Source: Diospyros lotus (Eukaryota; Streptophyta; Magnoliopsida; Ericales; Ebenaceae). From it: a DNA stretch of 64,000 bases. Below, piece by piece: positions 21,611 to 33,697 of the stretch. The stretch is taken from positions 18,801,669 to 18,865,668 of the forward strand of contig NC_068344.1 in the NCBI RefSeq assembly GCF_014633365.1, written 5' to 3'. The notes beneath the pieces were generated by a model that was not told where the DNA came from, did no database searches, and saw only the letters and a program-made list of their open reading frames with translations. The translations under genes and the position numbers were made by a program. Position 1 is the first letter of the stretch; every line of letters starts with the position of its first letter.

Positions 21611-24600
21611 TGTAAGCACCCTCGCCCTGATATTCCAACCATCCGGACTACCCGAACGGGAGCACTTACGGAAGGGAAAAAGAATGAAACACAAGACAAG
21701 AACTACCCTAGCATGCATACACAAGAATTAAAAAAATGGAAGCGAAGCTATATATATGCATGCACTACGAGAACACTGTCAGTACAGTGATCACAAAATA
21801 AATAAATAAATACAGACTCCTATGCCGACATACACAAGACTCGAGGAATGACATGGCGTAGTTAAAAATAATAGAGTAAATCCTACTCAGACATCAGAGT
21901 TGACAGAGACTGACGGGACTATCTATACACCATACCGACTCTACCGCTAAAGCTAGCTCTCTTGCCCATGACCCATACTGACATTACCTGGAATGATAGA
22001 AAGCATAGTGAGTCGAGAGACTCAGCAAGCATAAAGAAAGAAAGACTGAAGGCAGAACATAACCAATAAATTCTCCCCAGAACACCAACCCCCAAGCATA
22101 TACAAGCCATGAGACGCTACAACACAATAGTGGGCTTGTTTGTTGCAGCTTAAAAGTTGTAACTTTTAGGTTCTAGCTTCAAAAAAGTTGGGATGTAGTG
22201 TTTGTTTTAGCTTATGGAATTCTAACTTATAGCTTCTACTAGCTTTTAGAAGGGGTAGGAGCTGGCTTTTTAAAAGTTGGGATACCCTAGCTTTTACAAT
22301 TTTTACTTAAATAATTACATTTTTATGACAATTTTGCCTTTATTTTTAACAAAGAATTACCTTATTGTCTATGCAATCATGGGTTTTTCTTCTCCACCGT
22401 CATCTCCATTTTCAGATCTCTTCCTCTTTCTCGTCATCTTCCTCTCTCTCTCTATACTTTAATTAATTTTTTTTATAACACTTGAAACTTATACATATAC
22501 ACTAATTAATTTTTAAATTATCATTCTATAACTACTAAGGGTATTATGGACAATTATACAAAAATAAGTTATTTTATAGCTTATGGTATTAAACACCACA
22601 ACTATTTAACTACAACTTCTAAGAAATTGCAGCAAACAGATTCACAACTTATTCTAAGTTTTAAAAGCTATAATATAAGAAGATAGAAGCTATAATTTCT
22701 TTAATTAAGCTGCAACAAACGGGGCCAGTATAGCATAATAAAAGCACATACCAGTCATTGGGGCCCGCACAAGACACACGGCACCCAACTCCCATACCAA
22801 CCTGTCGTTGCCTTGAAAGGCAACATATATCTCCACAAACTTGTGCGCGTCATCCCGAGTCGGTGCTCCCGACACCCGTGTGCTCGCGTCAATCCTCTCG
22901 ACACTCGAGCTAAAGAATAACCGAGTCATAGGGTCCCTCGGAATGGTCCTCCCGTCCAAGACTTGTGAACTGCCAGTAACCATGCAATGCACATAAAAAT
23001 GCAATGGCATAGTGAGCATCAACATGATACATTGCGCGCCCATACTTCCAGGCATCAGGCCATACACTGCCTATATAGTAAACCACACGCGATGCATATG
23101 CCCATGCCAGATGCAAACTAACCAAGCTAATATGTATGTGTCCAAGCATACTCAATAAATGAATCCCAACATACATCCCGTATTTATGTGCATATCAAAT
23201 CATGAACAGTAATACAATGTGTCTAATCATGTAGTAAATCACATACTAGCAGAGTTAGTCAGCAGTGCCAGGTACCGATCAACGGTCAATGACTAGGAGT
23301 GTCCACCCGACGGTCTACTTCAGGATCATACAATAGTTTACCTCAACGTCACCAAACAACCGATAAATAAATTTAGTCCCCAAACTGGGTTCGGCATCAT
23401 TTCGAAATGAATGAGAGCGGTACAAACTCCAGTAGGCTTTCAACAATTAAAATCCTAGAGGTCACATATTTAATTTAAATTAAAACAAATAAATAATAAT
23501 TCAATAAATAATGTTAGGTATCGAATTAGAGTAAGGGAGGGGATAAAATACGAGAAACCACTGATTCTCTCACGAGAATTAAAGAATAGGAGGAGAGGGT
23601 TAAAAACTTGCCTTTACATGGTTGTTCCTTACCTTTCTTGTACTCTCGCTGCGAAGTAAAACGTTTAATAGCGATTAATAAAATCATGACTCACATTAAT
23701 TAAATCTAACTGTGTAATATAAATAATTTAACTATGTAAAGTTCTTAAACATATACCGCTTCCAATAATTTTTACCCGCATAGGCACATCTCAAATAAAA
23801 CCCCAACGAGACTCGTTTAATTTAAATTAAATCATGCTAATAAAATCCTCATTTTGTACAATTAATACGTGAGATCAAAACGAATTGAGGGAAGATGAGA
23901 GATTTACAAAATGGAAAGAGATCGCAAAGGTAAAGGGAGCTTGCCTCTATTTAGCTGTTTATAACGTTTTTACGCTCAGACACCATCAAAATAATACACG
24001 CTACAAATTAATATAAACATCCAAAATTAATAAAATTGAACCCAAAATGAAATTTCAACCGTACAAAATAATTATTACATATTTTTTTACTTATTTACCT
24101 GACTAATTAAACCATGATTAAATAGAATTTAATCTTCAATTTTCTCCCAAAATTGACCCTTGCGCGCGTTGCTTCTTCTTCTGTTCCGTGCGCTATATCA
24201 GCCCGAAATGGGCCAAAAATAAGCAGGCAGGACGCAGCCAAATCTGCTGCCTCCCTAGCCCCAAAATGACACCGTTTTGGGCTTGGAATTGGCTGAAAGA
24301 TTCAGCCTTGATTTTTCTTCAACCGCGCGGCCTGCCCAGCTCGATCTCACGTCCACACCCCAGCCCTCATATGCGCCTGCCACTTGATCTACTAACCATT
24401 TTGATTATAATGTGAATTAAATTAAAGTTATAGAGACTTCTAGCCTTGCACCCATCAAGGTTCAATCCCCTGACCTTCCCCCTACCATGCGCATGCACAG
24501 CCACTTGGCTGCCACAATCCTTGTCATATAATGTCACATCATTTAATTTTATTCTAGTTAATTATTCAATTTTCAACTTATCTTTTACACCCTAAAATAT

Positions 24601-25065
24601 TTTATAATCACCTTATAAGTCATATTTAATAATTATTAACTATCCACTAAATTAATTTATTTTACTTTTTTCATAAATACTCTCAAATAATTTTATTAAT
24701 TACCTAAATTTCTTATTTCCTCAAAACATCATAAATTACTATTTTGCTTTAAATTAACCTAATAAATAATTATTTTTCTTAAACAATAAACACTCAATAA
24801 TCATCGAAATAAAAATTAAATCAATATTTCCTTTAAATCCACAAATATTCAATAATCTACACAAATATAATAATTAATATTTCTCTTAAACTCAAAAATA
24901 TTTACCAATCACCTTATACGCAATAATTACTAATTATCAGCCATTCACCAAATTATTCAATTCCAATAAATCAAAATCACTTCAAATGCAAAATTTAACA
25001 ATTATTAATTGTTCCTGACTAAATTAATAATCATTTATTTAATTCTCAAAATTTGGAATGTTAGC
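21611..25065 (-). repeat. Long LTR-like insertion (family 2, copy 1)
   Basis: It starts TGTAAGCACCCTCGCCCTGA and aligns by eye over its length with 38765-41541, including GTGAGTCGAGAGACTCAGCA, CATCATTTCGAAATGAATG-like and GCCTTTACA words. The right end is decayed (ATGTTAGCA at about 25065). Without the nested MITE it is about 2.86 kb. Flanks are CTTGT and about ATTGT, a weak duplication. Several ORFs inside (for example 22705-23176 minus) have counterparts in the other copy in shifted frames and are not treated as genes. The minus-strand sense is inferred from the TGTAATATCTCAAAATTT start of the better copy. Confidence 0.7.
22132..22726 (+). mobile_element. Harbinger-derived MITE, 595 bp
   Basis: Ends are GGGCTTGTTTGTTGCAGCTTAA and the reverse complement of GGCCCCGTTTGTTGCAGCTTAA. 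A 3-bp duplication AGT flanks it (22129-22131 and 22727-22729). The sister LTR at 38765-41541 has the empty site (ACAAAAGTATAGCAT at about 39273), which proves the boundaries. The first ~320 bp match the right end of the Harbinger at 26640-31505 in reverse complement and the last ~250 bp match its left end, so it is an internal-deletion derivative of that element or a close relative. Confidence 0.9.
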
Positions 25066-26401
25066 ATTGTGTTTTCTAATAAATTAAAGATAGTAATTAA
25101 ATTAAAAAATTAATCATGAGTTTCGAATACTATTTATAATATTTATTTATAACTTAATTTTAAACTCAATTAATCTTCTCATCAATTAATTAAAAATATT
25201 TATAATATTATTTTTGATTAATTCCTTAATTAATCCCTCAATCAATCAAAAATAAATATTATTTTTGAATAATATGAATAGACAACATAACTATTAATTA
25301 AGTCATAAAAAATTGTTCATTTGTATAAAATAAAAATAATTTACATTTAGTACTTATTATTCCAAAGCAATTGGAGATCTTTTATAACATAACTTGGAAC
25401 TTTTCATTATCAATTAAATAAATATTATTAATAGAAAATTTGAATAGACAATTTAAATTATTAATTAAGTCATGTATAGATATATAATTTCTCAATGAAT
25501 TAAAAATAAATATTTTTTATAAATATTATTAATCAAAAATATTTATAATATTATTTTTGATTAATTCTTCAATTATTAAAAAATAAATATTAATGTATGA
25601 GTTTTTCAATATTAATTAAGATTTAATAGATCACATTTGCAAGACTATGCAATAAAATTAATACATAATAAAAGAAAAATAAGTCAAAATTCACAGTTTC
25701 AAAGTTTTTTTATTACTGCAAAAATTAAATTTCAAGATTATATAAATTTCAAATGAATTTTTAATTAGCATTGAAAAATTCATGTTTCCTCACATTTAGA
25801 AGTTTTAATTTATATTTATATTTATAATTTATAAATAAATATATAATATAATAAATAATTTATTTTAATAATTAATCAATCAGTACCTTTAATTTAATGC
25901 AAGATCAATGCATGAGTTTTTCAATACTAATTAAGATTTAAGATATTATATTTTCAAGATTAATATATAAATTTTTTAATATTAATTAAAATTAAAATTT
26001 TAAATTATAGTGATTACACCTCCCATGCAGGGTGAACACTAATTTATAATAATTACATTATAGTTCTGAGTGCTTTACTTCGCAAGAACAAACCAAACTA
26101 AAAAAATATCACAGAGATGCATGCAGTCTTTATTTTCAGTTCTTCCTAAGAAAATCCTCAAAAGTTTATTATGAAGCCAGTGGCTGCACATCTATTCCAA
26201 TATGGGAAAATAAAATAATGAAGAAAACAAACGGCGAAAGACATGGCCAACGTTTCCAACATCAAACCTGTTCACAGCAAGGCCGGACTAACAACAACGG
26301 TAGCCGGTGCAGCGACGGCGGAGAAGGCGAGAGAAATAGAGGAGTGACGCCCAGATTGGAGATTGGGTTTTGTTTCTTACTAGCTTCCTGTCGTCAAATC
26401 C
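25066..26401. other. AT-rich non-coding region
   Basis: Continuation of the AT-rich repeat sequence up to about 26020. From 26100 to 26401 base composition rises and a 60-codon open stretch (26218-26400) of no known similarity ends in the copia insertion. Nothing is claimed as a gene. Confidence 0.4.
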
Positions 26402-26584
26402 TATTACAACAAAGACAAGGAAGATGTATAAAATGCCTCAATGATCTTTCATCCATAGATCTAGGCTCTTTTAAGTACCTAGAAATATTACACAGTCTAA
26501 TTACAAGAATGCCTTTGGTTTATCAAACAATACAGCATACAAAATATTAATATAACAAAAAATACAATAAAATATACTCTAATA
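26402..26584 (-). repeat. 3' LTR of copia A
   Basis: 183 bp, TATTACAAC to CTCTAATA on the plus strand, closely similar to 41623-41813. The polypurine tract (minus strand CTTGAGAGCGGG) adjoins it at about 26585-26597. Confidence 0.9.
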
Positions 26585-27245
26585 CCCGCTCTCAAGATGG
26601 ACATGGACCGTGTATGTCATGAATGACCATCTTGGCTAACAAAGGCCCCATTTGTTACAGCTTAATTAGAGACATTATGGTTTTCAGTTTCTTAAATTAT
26701 AGCTTTTAAAATTTAGAATAAGTTGTGAACCTATTTGCTGCAATTTCTCAAAAGTTATAGTTAAGAAGTTGTGGTGTTTGATACCCTAAACTATAAAATA
26801 ACTTATTTTTGTATAATTATCCATAATACCCTTAATAACTATAGAATGATAATTTAAAAATTAATTAGTGTATATGTATAAGTTTCAAGTGTTATAACTA
26901 ATGAATTTTTAACCCCTTTTGCTACACTTTTAACAAATTGACAACACTTCCCTCAATCAATTAAATAAACAACAATTTAAAAAATTATTAATTATGAATT
27001 TGCTACATTACTATTATTTCAATAACCGATAATTCTTTAAGAGAAAAGTGTTTTGTCTAGTAGAGCATTCATGTAATAAATTATTTAATTAAAACTTATA
27101 TCCAACACAAGTAGTTAATTTAACTAGTTTCCATCAAACAATTTAATTAATACTGGTACCTCCATTCAACATAATTGTTAATTTTACTTGTAATAGACCA
27201 AAAATGCTAATACTTTCATAAATTAACACCATTTATATCCTAATA

Positions 27246-28690
27246 TCAACGACAATAACTATTACAAATTGATTGACAAATCAAATTTCGCCTTGCGTCC
27301 ATTACATTGTTGTCACTTTGGATTGCAGGTCTATGCTGAGACCTGCTTATCACTGATTCTTCGTTATCCTCAAGAACGAACAAAATCAATGAAAGTGTCA
27401 TAAGATTCAAAGACAACATCATATAACTTTGCTTGTCTAATAAAATTGTGAATTGCCATAGTTGCACAAACAAGTTTTATTTGAGTCTTCCAATTATAAT
27501 TTGGTGGGATATCTTTCATCATTGGCCATCTTGCTTTCCAAACTCCAAATGATCTTTCTATAACACTTCTTAAAGAAGAGTACGCATGGTTGAATATTTC
27601 TTGTGCATTTTTTGGTGGTTCTCCTCGTTGAAATTTTGCTAAGTGATACCTCTCTCCTTTATATGGTGCAGAGACCCATTTGTGTTAGGATACCTTGACT
27701 CTACCAAGTAGTACTCATCTACACGGCATGCAATCAAAAAATTATTTAAATAAAATTGATCATATAGTTATAATTTATAAAATATATAATACAGGCTAAT
27801 TGACACTTTATATATACCTCCACGTGGCTTTGGAAAGTTAGCCTTCTCATTTCTAATAGTTTCCAAAAAGATACGTGTATCTTGTGCACTCCCCTCCCAT
27901 CCAGGCAAGCAAAAGGTGAAACACACATAGAAGTCGCATGTTGTCATTATATTTTGTGTTGCATAACCTTTGCTACCAATGAAGCGAGGTTGCCTCTTCG
28001 GTTTCACAAGAGCTTTAATACGTGGTCCATCAATTGCCCCAATGCAATATATATTAATATTTAGAGCCATAATGTAAAGAAAATAAGAGCAGAATTGTTA
28101 GAATGCAAATGAGTAATATACTTACTTTGAAATATGGGGTAATATCTTGAATTTTCTTTCACATATGGATGCACACCTGATCTTCTAGGTTGTGGTTTTA
28201 CCCAATCAATAGCCATGGCCGTTGCAGCGTCTAAAACATTATGAAAGTATTTGGAAATTATTTGACCTGAATGTTGAAATCACTCTTATGCATCCCTATT
28301 ACCAACATCATGGCCAACAATCCAAAAACAAATCGCAACTTGCTCTTGTACTGAGACGTTTCTTCCAACGTGTAGGCCGTATTTAGTTTCTAAAAGCTTT
28401 TACAATTCATAAAAAACACATTTATCCATTCGAAAATTTTCGTAACAACTTCTTGGATTACCCTCATTTATTTCAACCATCCACTTCCAACCTGTAAGTG
28501 CAGATGTCCTACACAGTTCTTTAATTAAATACTTATTTGCATAAATAAATCCTACAACAGCCCCAACAATTAGTAATGAATTCCTAATATTAGCTTGCGG
28601 GTTAGACATATCAGGGCTAGATTGGTCATTAATTTCATCATCCATCAGCATGCACTGTAAAAGAAGAAAAAGAAAAAAAAAAAAGAAAAC
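27246..28690 (-). pseudogene. Harbinger DDE transposase (broken)
   Basis: N-terminal part at 28640-28400 has RTSALTGWKWMVEINEGNPR and SCYENFRMDKCVF, then a stop, then KLLETKYGLHVGRNVSVQEQ at about 28395-28330. The core has GAIDGPRIKALVKP (first Asp), GYATQNIMTTCDFYVCFTFC and LPGWEGSAQDTRIFLE. A 99-bp intron (27817-27719, GT-AG) joins PKPRG to DEYYLVESRYPNT in phase. The second catalytic Asp is Glu (YLVE, normally YLVD); then a one-base frameshift precedes KFQRGEPPKNAQEIFNHAYS and SVIERSFGVW, which keeps the third acid. An earlier intron (donor near 28134) lacks a clear AG acceptor. The enzyme would have excised and reinserted the element. Confidence 0.85.
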
Positions 28691-28959
28691 ACATTCAATA
28701 TACATCAAGTAGCTAACAATTACAACTAAAGCACCTTTAATAACAATCCACATCAGAATATGTCCTCTAAATCAACGAAAACTATTAAAAATAAACCACA
28801 CATTTATAAAATAATAAAACATCCAAATATCCATATTCCAACCATCTCATCATGACAAATAAAACTTAAAAGATTTGTAGAAAAACCAACATAAAGGATT
28901 AGAAATCCCGACCAAACCCCAGAATGCGAGTCTTTTCTAATGCTATCTCTAAATTTAGC

Positions 28960-29939
28960 CACCTCAAACGTAGTCATCGGTGCGAAGACTCATGAACATC
29001 TCACGATACTTGTCTCATAAGAATAACCTCGCTGCCCATATGTTGAACTCATCTTCCTGACTCACCCCAGGTATATTTCCTAACTTCTCTAAACATTCGG
29101 CGATTGTCTGACCCGCTCTTTCTGAACCCTGTACCGAAGTAGCTGAGGTCTCTTCAGCATCTACAATACAATTAAGTGTCTTTTTCAACTTGGTTGCACT
29201 TGATTGTCTCTTGCTCTTTTGTAGAGAAGATGGCCCCTCATTGCTACTTCTCTTCTTTATAAGGTTACTTGGATGCATCACCTCCAATTGCTGTGATTGA
29301 GGTGTATCTGGGGTGTCATCCGCTAAAGGTGTGTCAGGTTCCTACGAGTCACGGGTGCTAGTAAACGGCATCTGGCCCGAGCTAGAGTATAAGCAAACTC
29401 CCCTGTAGCGGCAACATCATTGAACAAAGTATCCAGCTCATCGGCAAATTGCAATGGCTTCTCTCTAAACTTTGCAACATCTGGATACCTCTGTACATTT
29501 ATGAGCAACAGAGTGTTAGAAATATATTTAAACAATCAAATAAACTTTCTTAATGACACTATACAAAATATAAAAAATAAACACTCACCTGAAGCTTGTT
29601 GTTCCACCATTCATCAGATGCAGTAATAACTCTAGTAGCTGGATCCTTTCCAAGTCCAGACTCACCCCTAAGTAGACTATTCCATAATCCCCACTCTCTT
29701 TTTAAGACGTCCTAGCAGTTCTTAAGTTGTATCCTACTGTAAATCTTACCAATTGCACTTTCAAACATTTCTATGACTGAGTCCCAACCCACCTTATTCA
29801 GGTGTGTACCAGGTCTGTTGCCTTGCTTTACTTGCTCAACACAAAGTCTAATAAATATCTCATTAGACTTTGGATCCCAGAAGGTTTTTGCAACTGGAAC
29901 TTGTGGGGCTTTCCCCTTCACTTTCTTTTGAGATGACAT
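28960..29939 (-). pseudogene. Harbinger Myb/SANT-like DNA-binding protein (broken)
   Basis: The frame from 29939 begins MSSQKKVKGKAPQVPVAKTF and has FWDPKSNEIFIRLCVEQVKQ, GWDSVIEMFE and IQLKNC, a trihelix Myb_DNA-bind_3 pattern. After a stop and frame change it continues REWGLWNSLLRGESGLGKDP and DEWWNNKLQ to a donor (GTGAGTG near 29588). The next exon (RYPDVAKFREKPLQFADELD) starts near 29491, then a frameshift leads to SQQLEVMHPSNLIKKRSS and WAARLFL followed by a stop in place of the next residue. In this family the Myb-like protein binds the element ends and brings the transposase to them. Confidence 0.8.
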
Positions 29940-31505
29940 GCTAACACACTAACAATAACAAAAATATATGCCATAATTCTTGAATAAGAACATTAATTTT
30001 CTATCTAAATTATTAGAAAGGGAAAAAAAATACATAAATAAGATAACAACAACAAAAATAACAAGTGAGCTGACCTTAATAAGAATATTAGAAAATTATT
30101 CAAAGAGAACAAGTGAACAAAAAATTTATATTTTCATTACTTTTGATCCAATTCCAAGCAACAAGCCATGATGTCTTCATCTGTTTAAGGTTTCATAATT
30201 ATCTTTCTCTTCTCATAACTATTTATACAAATTTAATGAGCTCTCATTTATGAATCATTAGTAATCCAGCCGCAAGCTGACAATCATAACATAGCTTATT
30301 CAAAGAGACAAGAAAAATACAGGTGAAGGGGTCAGATCAACAAATTTAATGGCTATTTTACAGGATCATTGGTATGTTAATTGATTTAGCTAAGCTCCTG
30401 CTATGCCAAGCCTGCTTTAATTGATTTAGCTAAGCTCCTGCTATGCCAAGCCTAATTCCAACTAGTCCCTGTCTATTAAAGTTCCTCTATAAGAAGTTCT
30501 TAAGATCTGTAACTGGTTCTAGTAAAAAATAGGTGAAGGGGTCAGATCAACAAATAATGTGTTGAATTTCCTAATTTGATACTGTCTACTTATGAAACTC
30601 CATCTAGAAAGCATTTAGAGTTAGTTATATATTGATGAAAATGGTAATTTCTTCAAAGATTCATGCTGAGTGCACTGAACACATTTTTAGAGTAGGAACT
30701 CTCAAGAGTCCCATCACTTTTCTAGTTTCCTAGATAATTACACAACTCAAAGTGTAAAAACTCACCCAATTTGCTCCTAATCACTGTCCAAAAATCATCT
30801 GACAGTTGCAAATTCACCCAGATTGTTCTCAAGTAAAAATTATAAATAAATTAACAAAACAAAGAAGGATTACTCAAATGATATAGCAATGAAGGTGTAA
30901 ACTTGCTAGAGAACTGTAGAAGTAGCTTCGCCCACAAAAAACCCTAGACTGCTCTCTAGAGTTCTTCCTCAATACTTCATGGATCTGAAGCGCTCTAGTG
31001 TAAGGAGTGATCGAGAGAGATCAGAGAGAGGCGACAGAGAACAAGTGAGAGAGGGAGATGGCGAGAGAGAGAGAGAGAGAGGGATCTGAAAATGGAGATG
31101 GTGGTGGAGAAGGAGACGATCTCTGATCGTGGACATCAGTGTAATTCTGAGCAGGTGAGAGAGGGAGATGGTGAGAGAGAGAGAGGGAGATGGCAAGAGA
31201 GAGGAAGAGATCTGAAAATGGAGATGGCGGTGGAGAAGAGAGACGCTTGATTGCGTGGACATGAGGGTAATTCTTTGTTAAAAATAGGGGCAAAATTGTC
31301 ACAAAAATGTCATTAAAATGTGACCGTTTAATCATAAATTGTAGAAGCTGGGGTACCCCAACTTTGAAAAAACCAACTTCTACCCCTTCTAAAAGCTAGT
31401 AGAAGTTATAAACTATAATTCTACAAGTTAGAACAAATACTACATTCCCACTTTTTTGAAACTAGAAGCTAAAAGTTGCAGCTTTTAAGCTGTAACAAAC
31501 AGGCC

Positions 31506-33470
31506 TAAAAGAAACAGATGAGCTATTGGTAGTGCTTTTGTGAACACATCAACTAGCTAATGCCTTGAACGAATGGGGAACAACTTAATAAGGCCGTCAA
31601 CCAACTTCTCGTGAATAAAATGGCTGTCTAATTCGATGTGCTTCGTGGGCTCATGAAACACCGGATTGGTGGCAATGTGGATTGCAACCTAGTTGTCACA
31701 GAAAAGAAGGGTAGGAATTGGAGAATGAACATGAAATTCCAATAATAGCTAAGTGAGCCATACTATCTCACTAGCAATGGATGCAAATGCCTAATATTTT
31801 GCTTTTGTAGATGAACGGGGGGAACAATACTCTGTTTTTTAGCCTTCCATGAAACCATAGAATCACCAAGCAAAATGCAAAAACTAGTGGTAAACCTCCT
31901 TGAGTCCAAACAAGACCCTTAATCAGCATAAAAAAAGCTCTAAGCTAAAGAGAAGAAGTACCAGAGAAAAACAAATCTTCACTGGGGGCTGTTTTAAGAT
32001 ACCGTAACAAATGATGGGCAACATCCCAGTAAGGTTGAAAAGGCTATGATATAAATTGATTGAGCTTATGAACACTAAATGTAATATCAAGCTAAGAAAC
32101 TATAAGATAAAGTAACCCATCAATAAGCCTTCGATACACAGAAAGATTCGATAATAAAAAATGTCCCTCAAATGAACATAATCTGGTATTAGGTAGCATA
32201 GGTAATGAAGTTAGTTTGCAAGCTAAAAAACTTGTATCCTCTACAAGCTAAAGAGTATAATGATGCTGAGATAGAGATATACCTTTAGAAGACTGAGTAA
32301 TTTCCAAGTCAGAAAAATACTTAAACCGACCTAAATCTTTCAGTTTGAAATGATTATGAAGAAACTCCTTGAGAGAACTAATGGTTGCAACACTAAGACT
32401 GGTGATGATAATATCACCAGCATAAACGTGCAATGATAAAAAAGAATTATCACTACCCTTAGTAAAAAGTGAATTGTCAGACTGAGATTGATGGAACCCA
32501 TGCTTAATAAGAACTCCAGAGAACTTTGAAAACCATTGTTTAGAAGCCTGTTTCGAGCTATAAATAGACTCGTGCAATTTACACACCAATCTACCCTCCG
32601 GAGAGGAAACACAAATTTTGGGCTGATAACCAAGGGGCAATTCTATATACACTTCCTCAAATAAATCACCATTTAAGAAGACATTATTTACATCTAGCTA
32701 AACAAAAGACCATTGATGAATAGCAGCAAGGGCAAGTAAGACTTTAATTGTTACCAATTTGGCAACATGAGAAAAAGTGTTAAAAAAAATCTAAACCTTC
32801 TTATTGAGTGTAACCTTTAGCTACTAAATGAGCCTTGTATATATCACTCTATAGAACCATATGTTTTATGCTTAATCTTGTACACCCATTTACAACCAAT
32901 AGAATGTTTATCAAGAGGAAGAGAAATAATTGACCAAGTTTGGTTTTGATGCATAACTTCTAGTTCAGCATCCTTAGTAGCCCTCCAATGAGGAAACTGA
33001 ACTACTTGAGAATAATGTTGTGGCTCAAAATGAGAAGAAATTGAGAAAATGAAGGAGTCATGAGAGGTTGAAATCTTCTCATAAGAAATGTAATTACTCA
33101 AGGGATAAAAAGTCTGAGCATAGGGCAATTGTTTGCTAGTTAAGAGGCTGCAATGAAAATCTTGAAGGTAAGAAGGAGGCCTGGAGACTCGGGTTGTCCT
33201 ACGGACATGAATAGCTATAGTGGATGAGGAAATAGGAACAACCTCCAAATCAAAGGAAGATACAGGAGCCAAATTATTAGATAAACTTGAGTATCAGAAG
33301 ATGGGATGGAAGAAGAGGACATATCAAGAAATGGTGTAGGCATAACAAAATCAGGAAAAAGATCAACTAATTTAGAAGAGGGGATAATAGAGTGAAAAGA
33401 AAACACGTGATCATGAAATATAACATCCCGAGAAACCAATATAAACTTGGTTCTAAGGTCATACAGTTTA
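31506..33470 (-). pseudogene. Copia A reverse transcriptase and RNase H (broken)
   Basis: RT blocks appear at 33272-32850 (ATKDAELEVMHQNQTWSIIS, GCKWVYKIK) and at 32652-32248 (VYIELPLGYQPK, SIYSSKQASKQWFSKFS, LKDLGRFKYF). The catalytic YVDD is changed to YAGD in HVYAGDIIIT. A stop-rich gap (32653-32843) holds LDVNNVFLNGDLFEEV. RNase H follows at about 31960-31506 in mixed frames ([43 protein letters not shown]) and finishes on the other side of the Harbinger at 26639-26585 (LAKMVIHDIHGPCPS and stop). Confidence 0.85.
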
Positions 33471-33697
33471 TTATCCTTTCATACTTGGTGGATAGCTAAT
33501 GAAGACACATGTTGTGGCTCCAGGAGGAAACTTATTTCGAGGAAAAGACAAAGTGGAGGCAAAACACGAACACTCAAACACCCTTAAAGAAGCATAATCC
33601 ACAGGAACTTGGTATAACAATTGATAAAGAGTATGAGAATGTAAAATAACAGCAAGTGTTCTATTTATCAATAAGGTTACAGTCTGGACACACTTCT

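Larger units (their letters stand above)
26640..31505 (-). mobile_element. PIF/Harbinger DNA transposon, internally complete but dead
   Basis: Inverted ends are GGCCCCATTTGTTACAGCTTAA (26644) and the reverse complement of GGCCTGTTTGTTACAGCTTAA (to 31505). TAA flanks both sides (26637-26639 and 31506-31508), with four extra bases CAAA at the left. Removing the element and one TAA rejoins the RNase H end of copia A in frame, which supports the TAA duplication. It carries both Harbinger genes on the minus strand: a Myb-like protein (about 28960-29939) and a DDE transposase (about 27246-28690). Both are broken. Confidence 0.9.

Noticed and set aside
22705..23176. Minus-strand ORFs of 120 and 88 codons, with relatives at 39035-39733
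   Set aside because: They fall inside a solo-LTR family; the frame shifts between the two copies and there is no known domain, so similarity reflects the LTR.
26218..26550. 110-codon ORF crossing the copia A target site
   Set aside because: Its second half is the copia LTR, so it cannot be an original gene; the first 60 codons have no recognisable domain.
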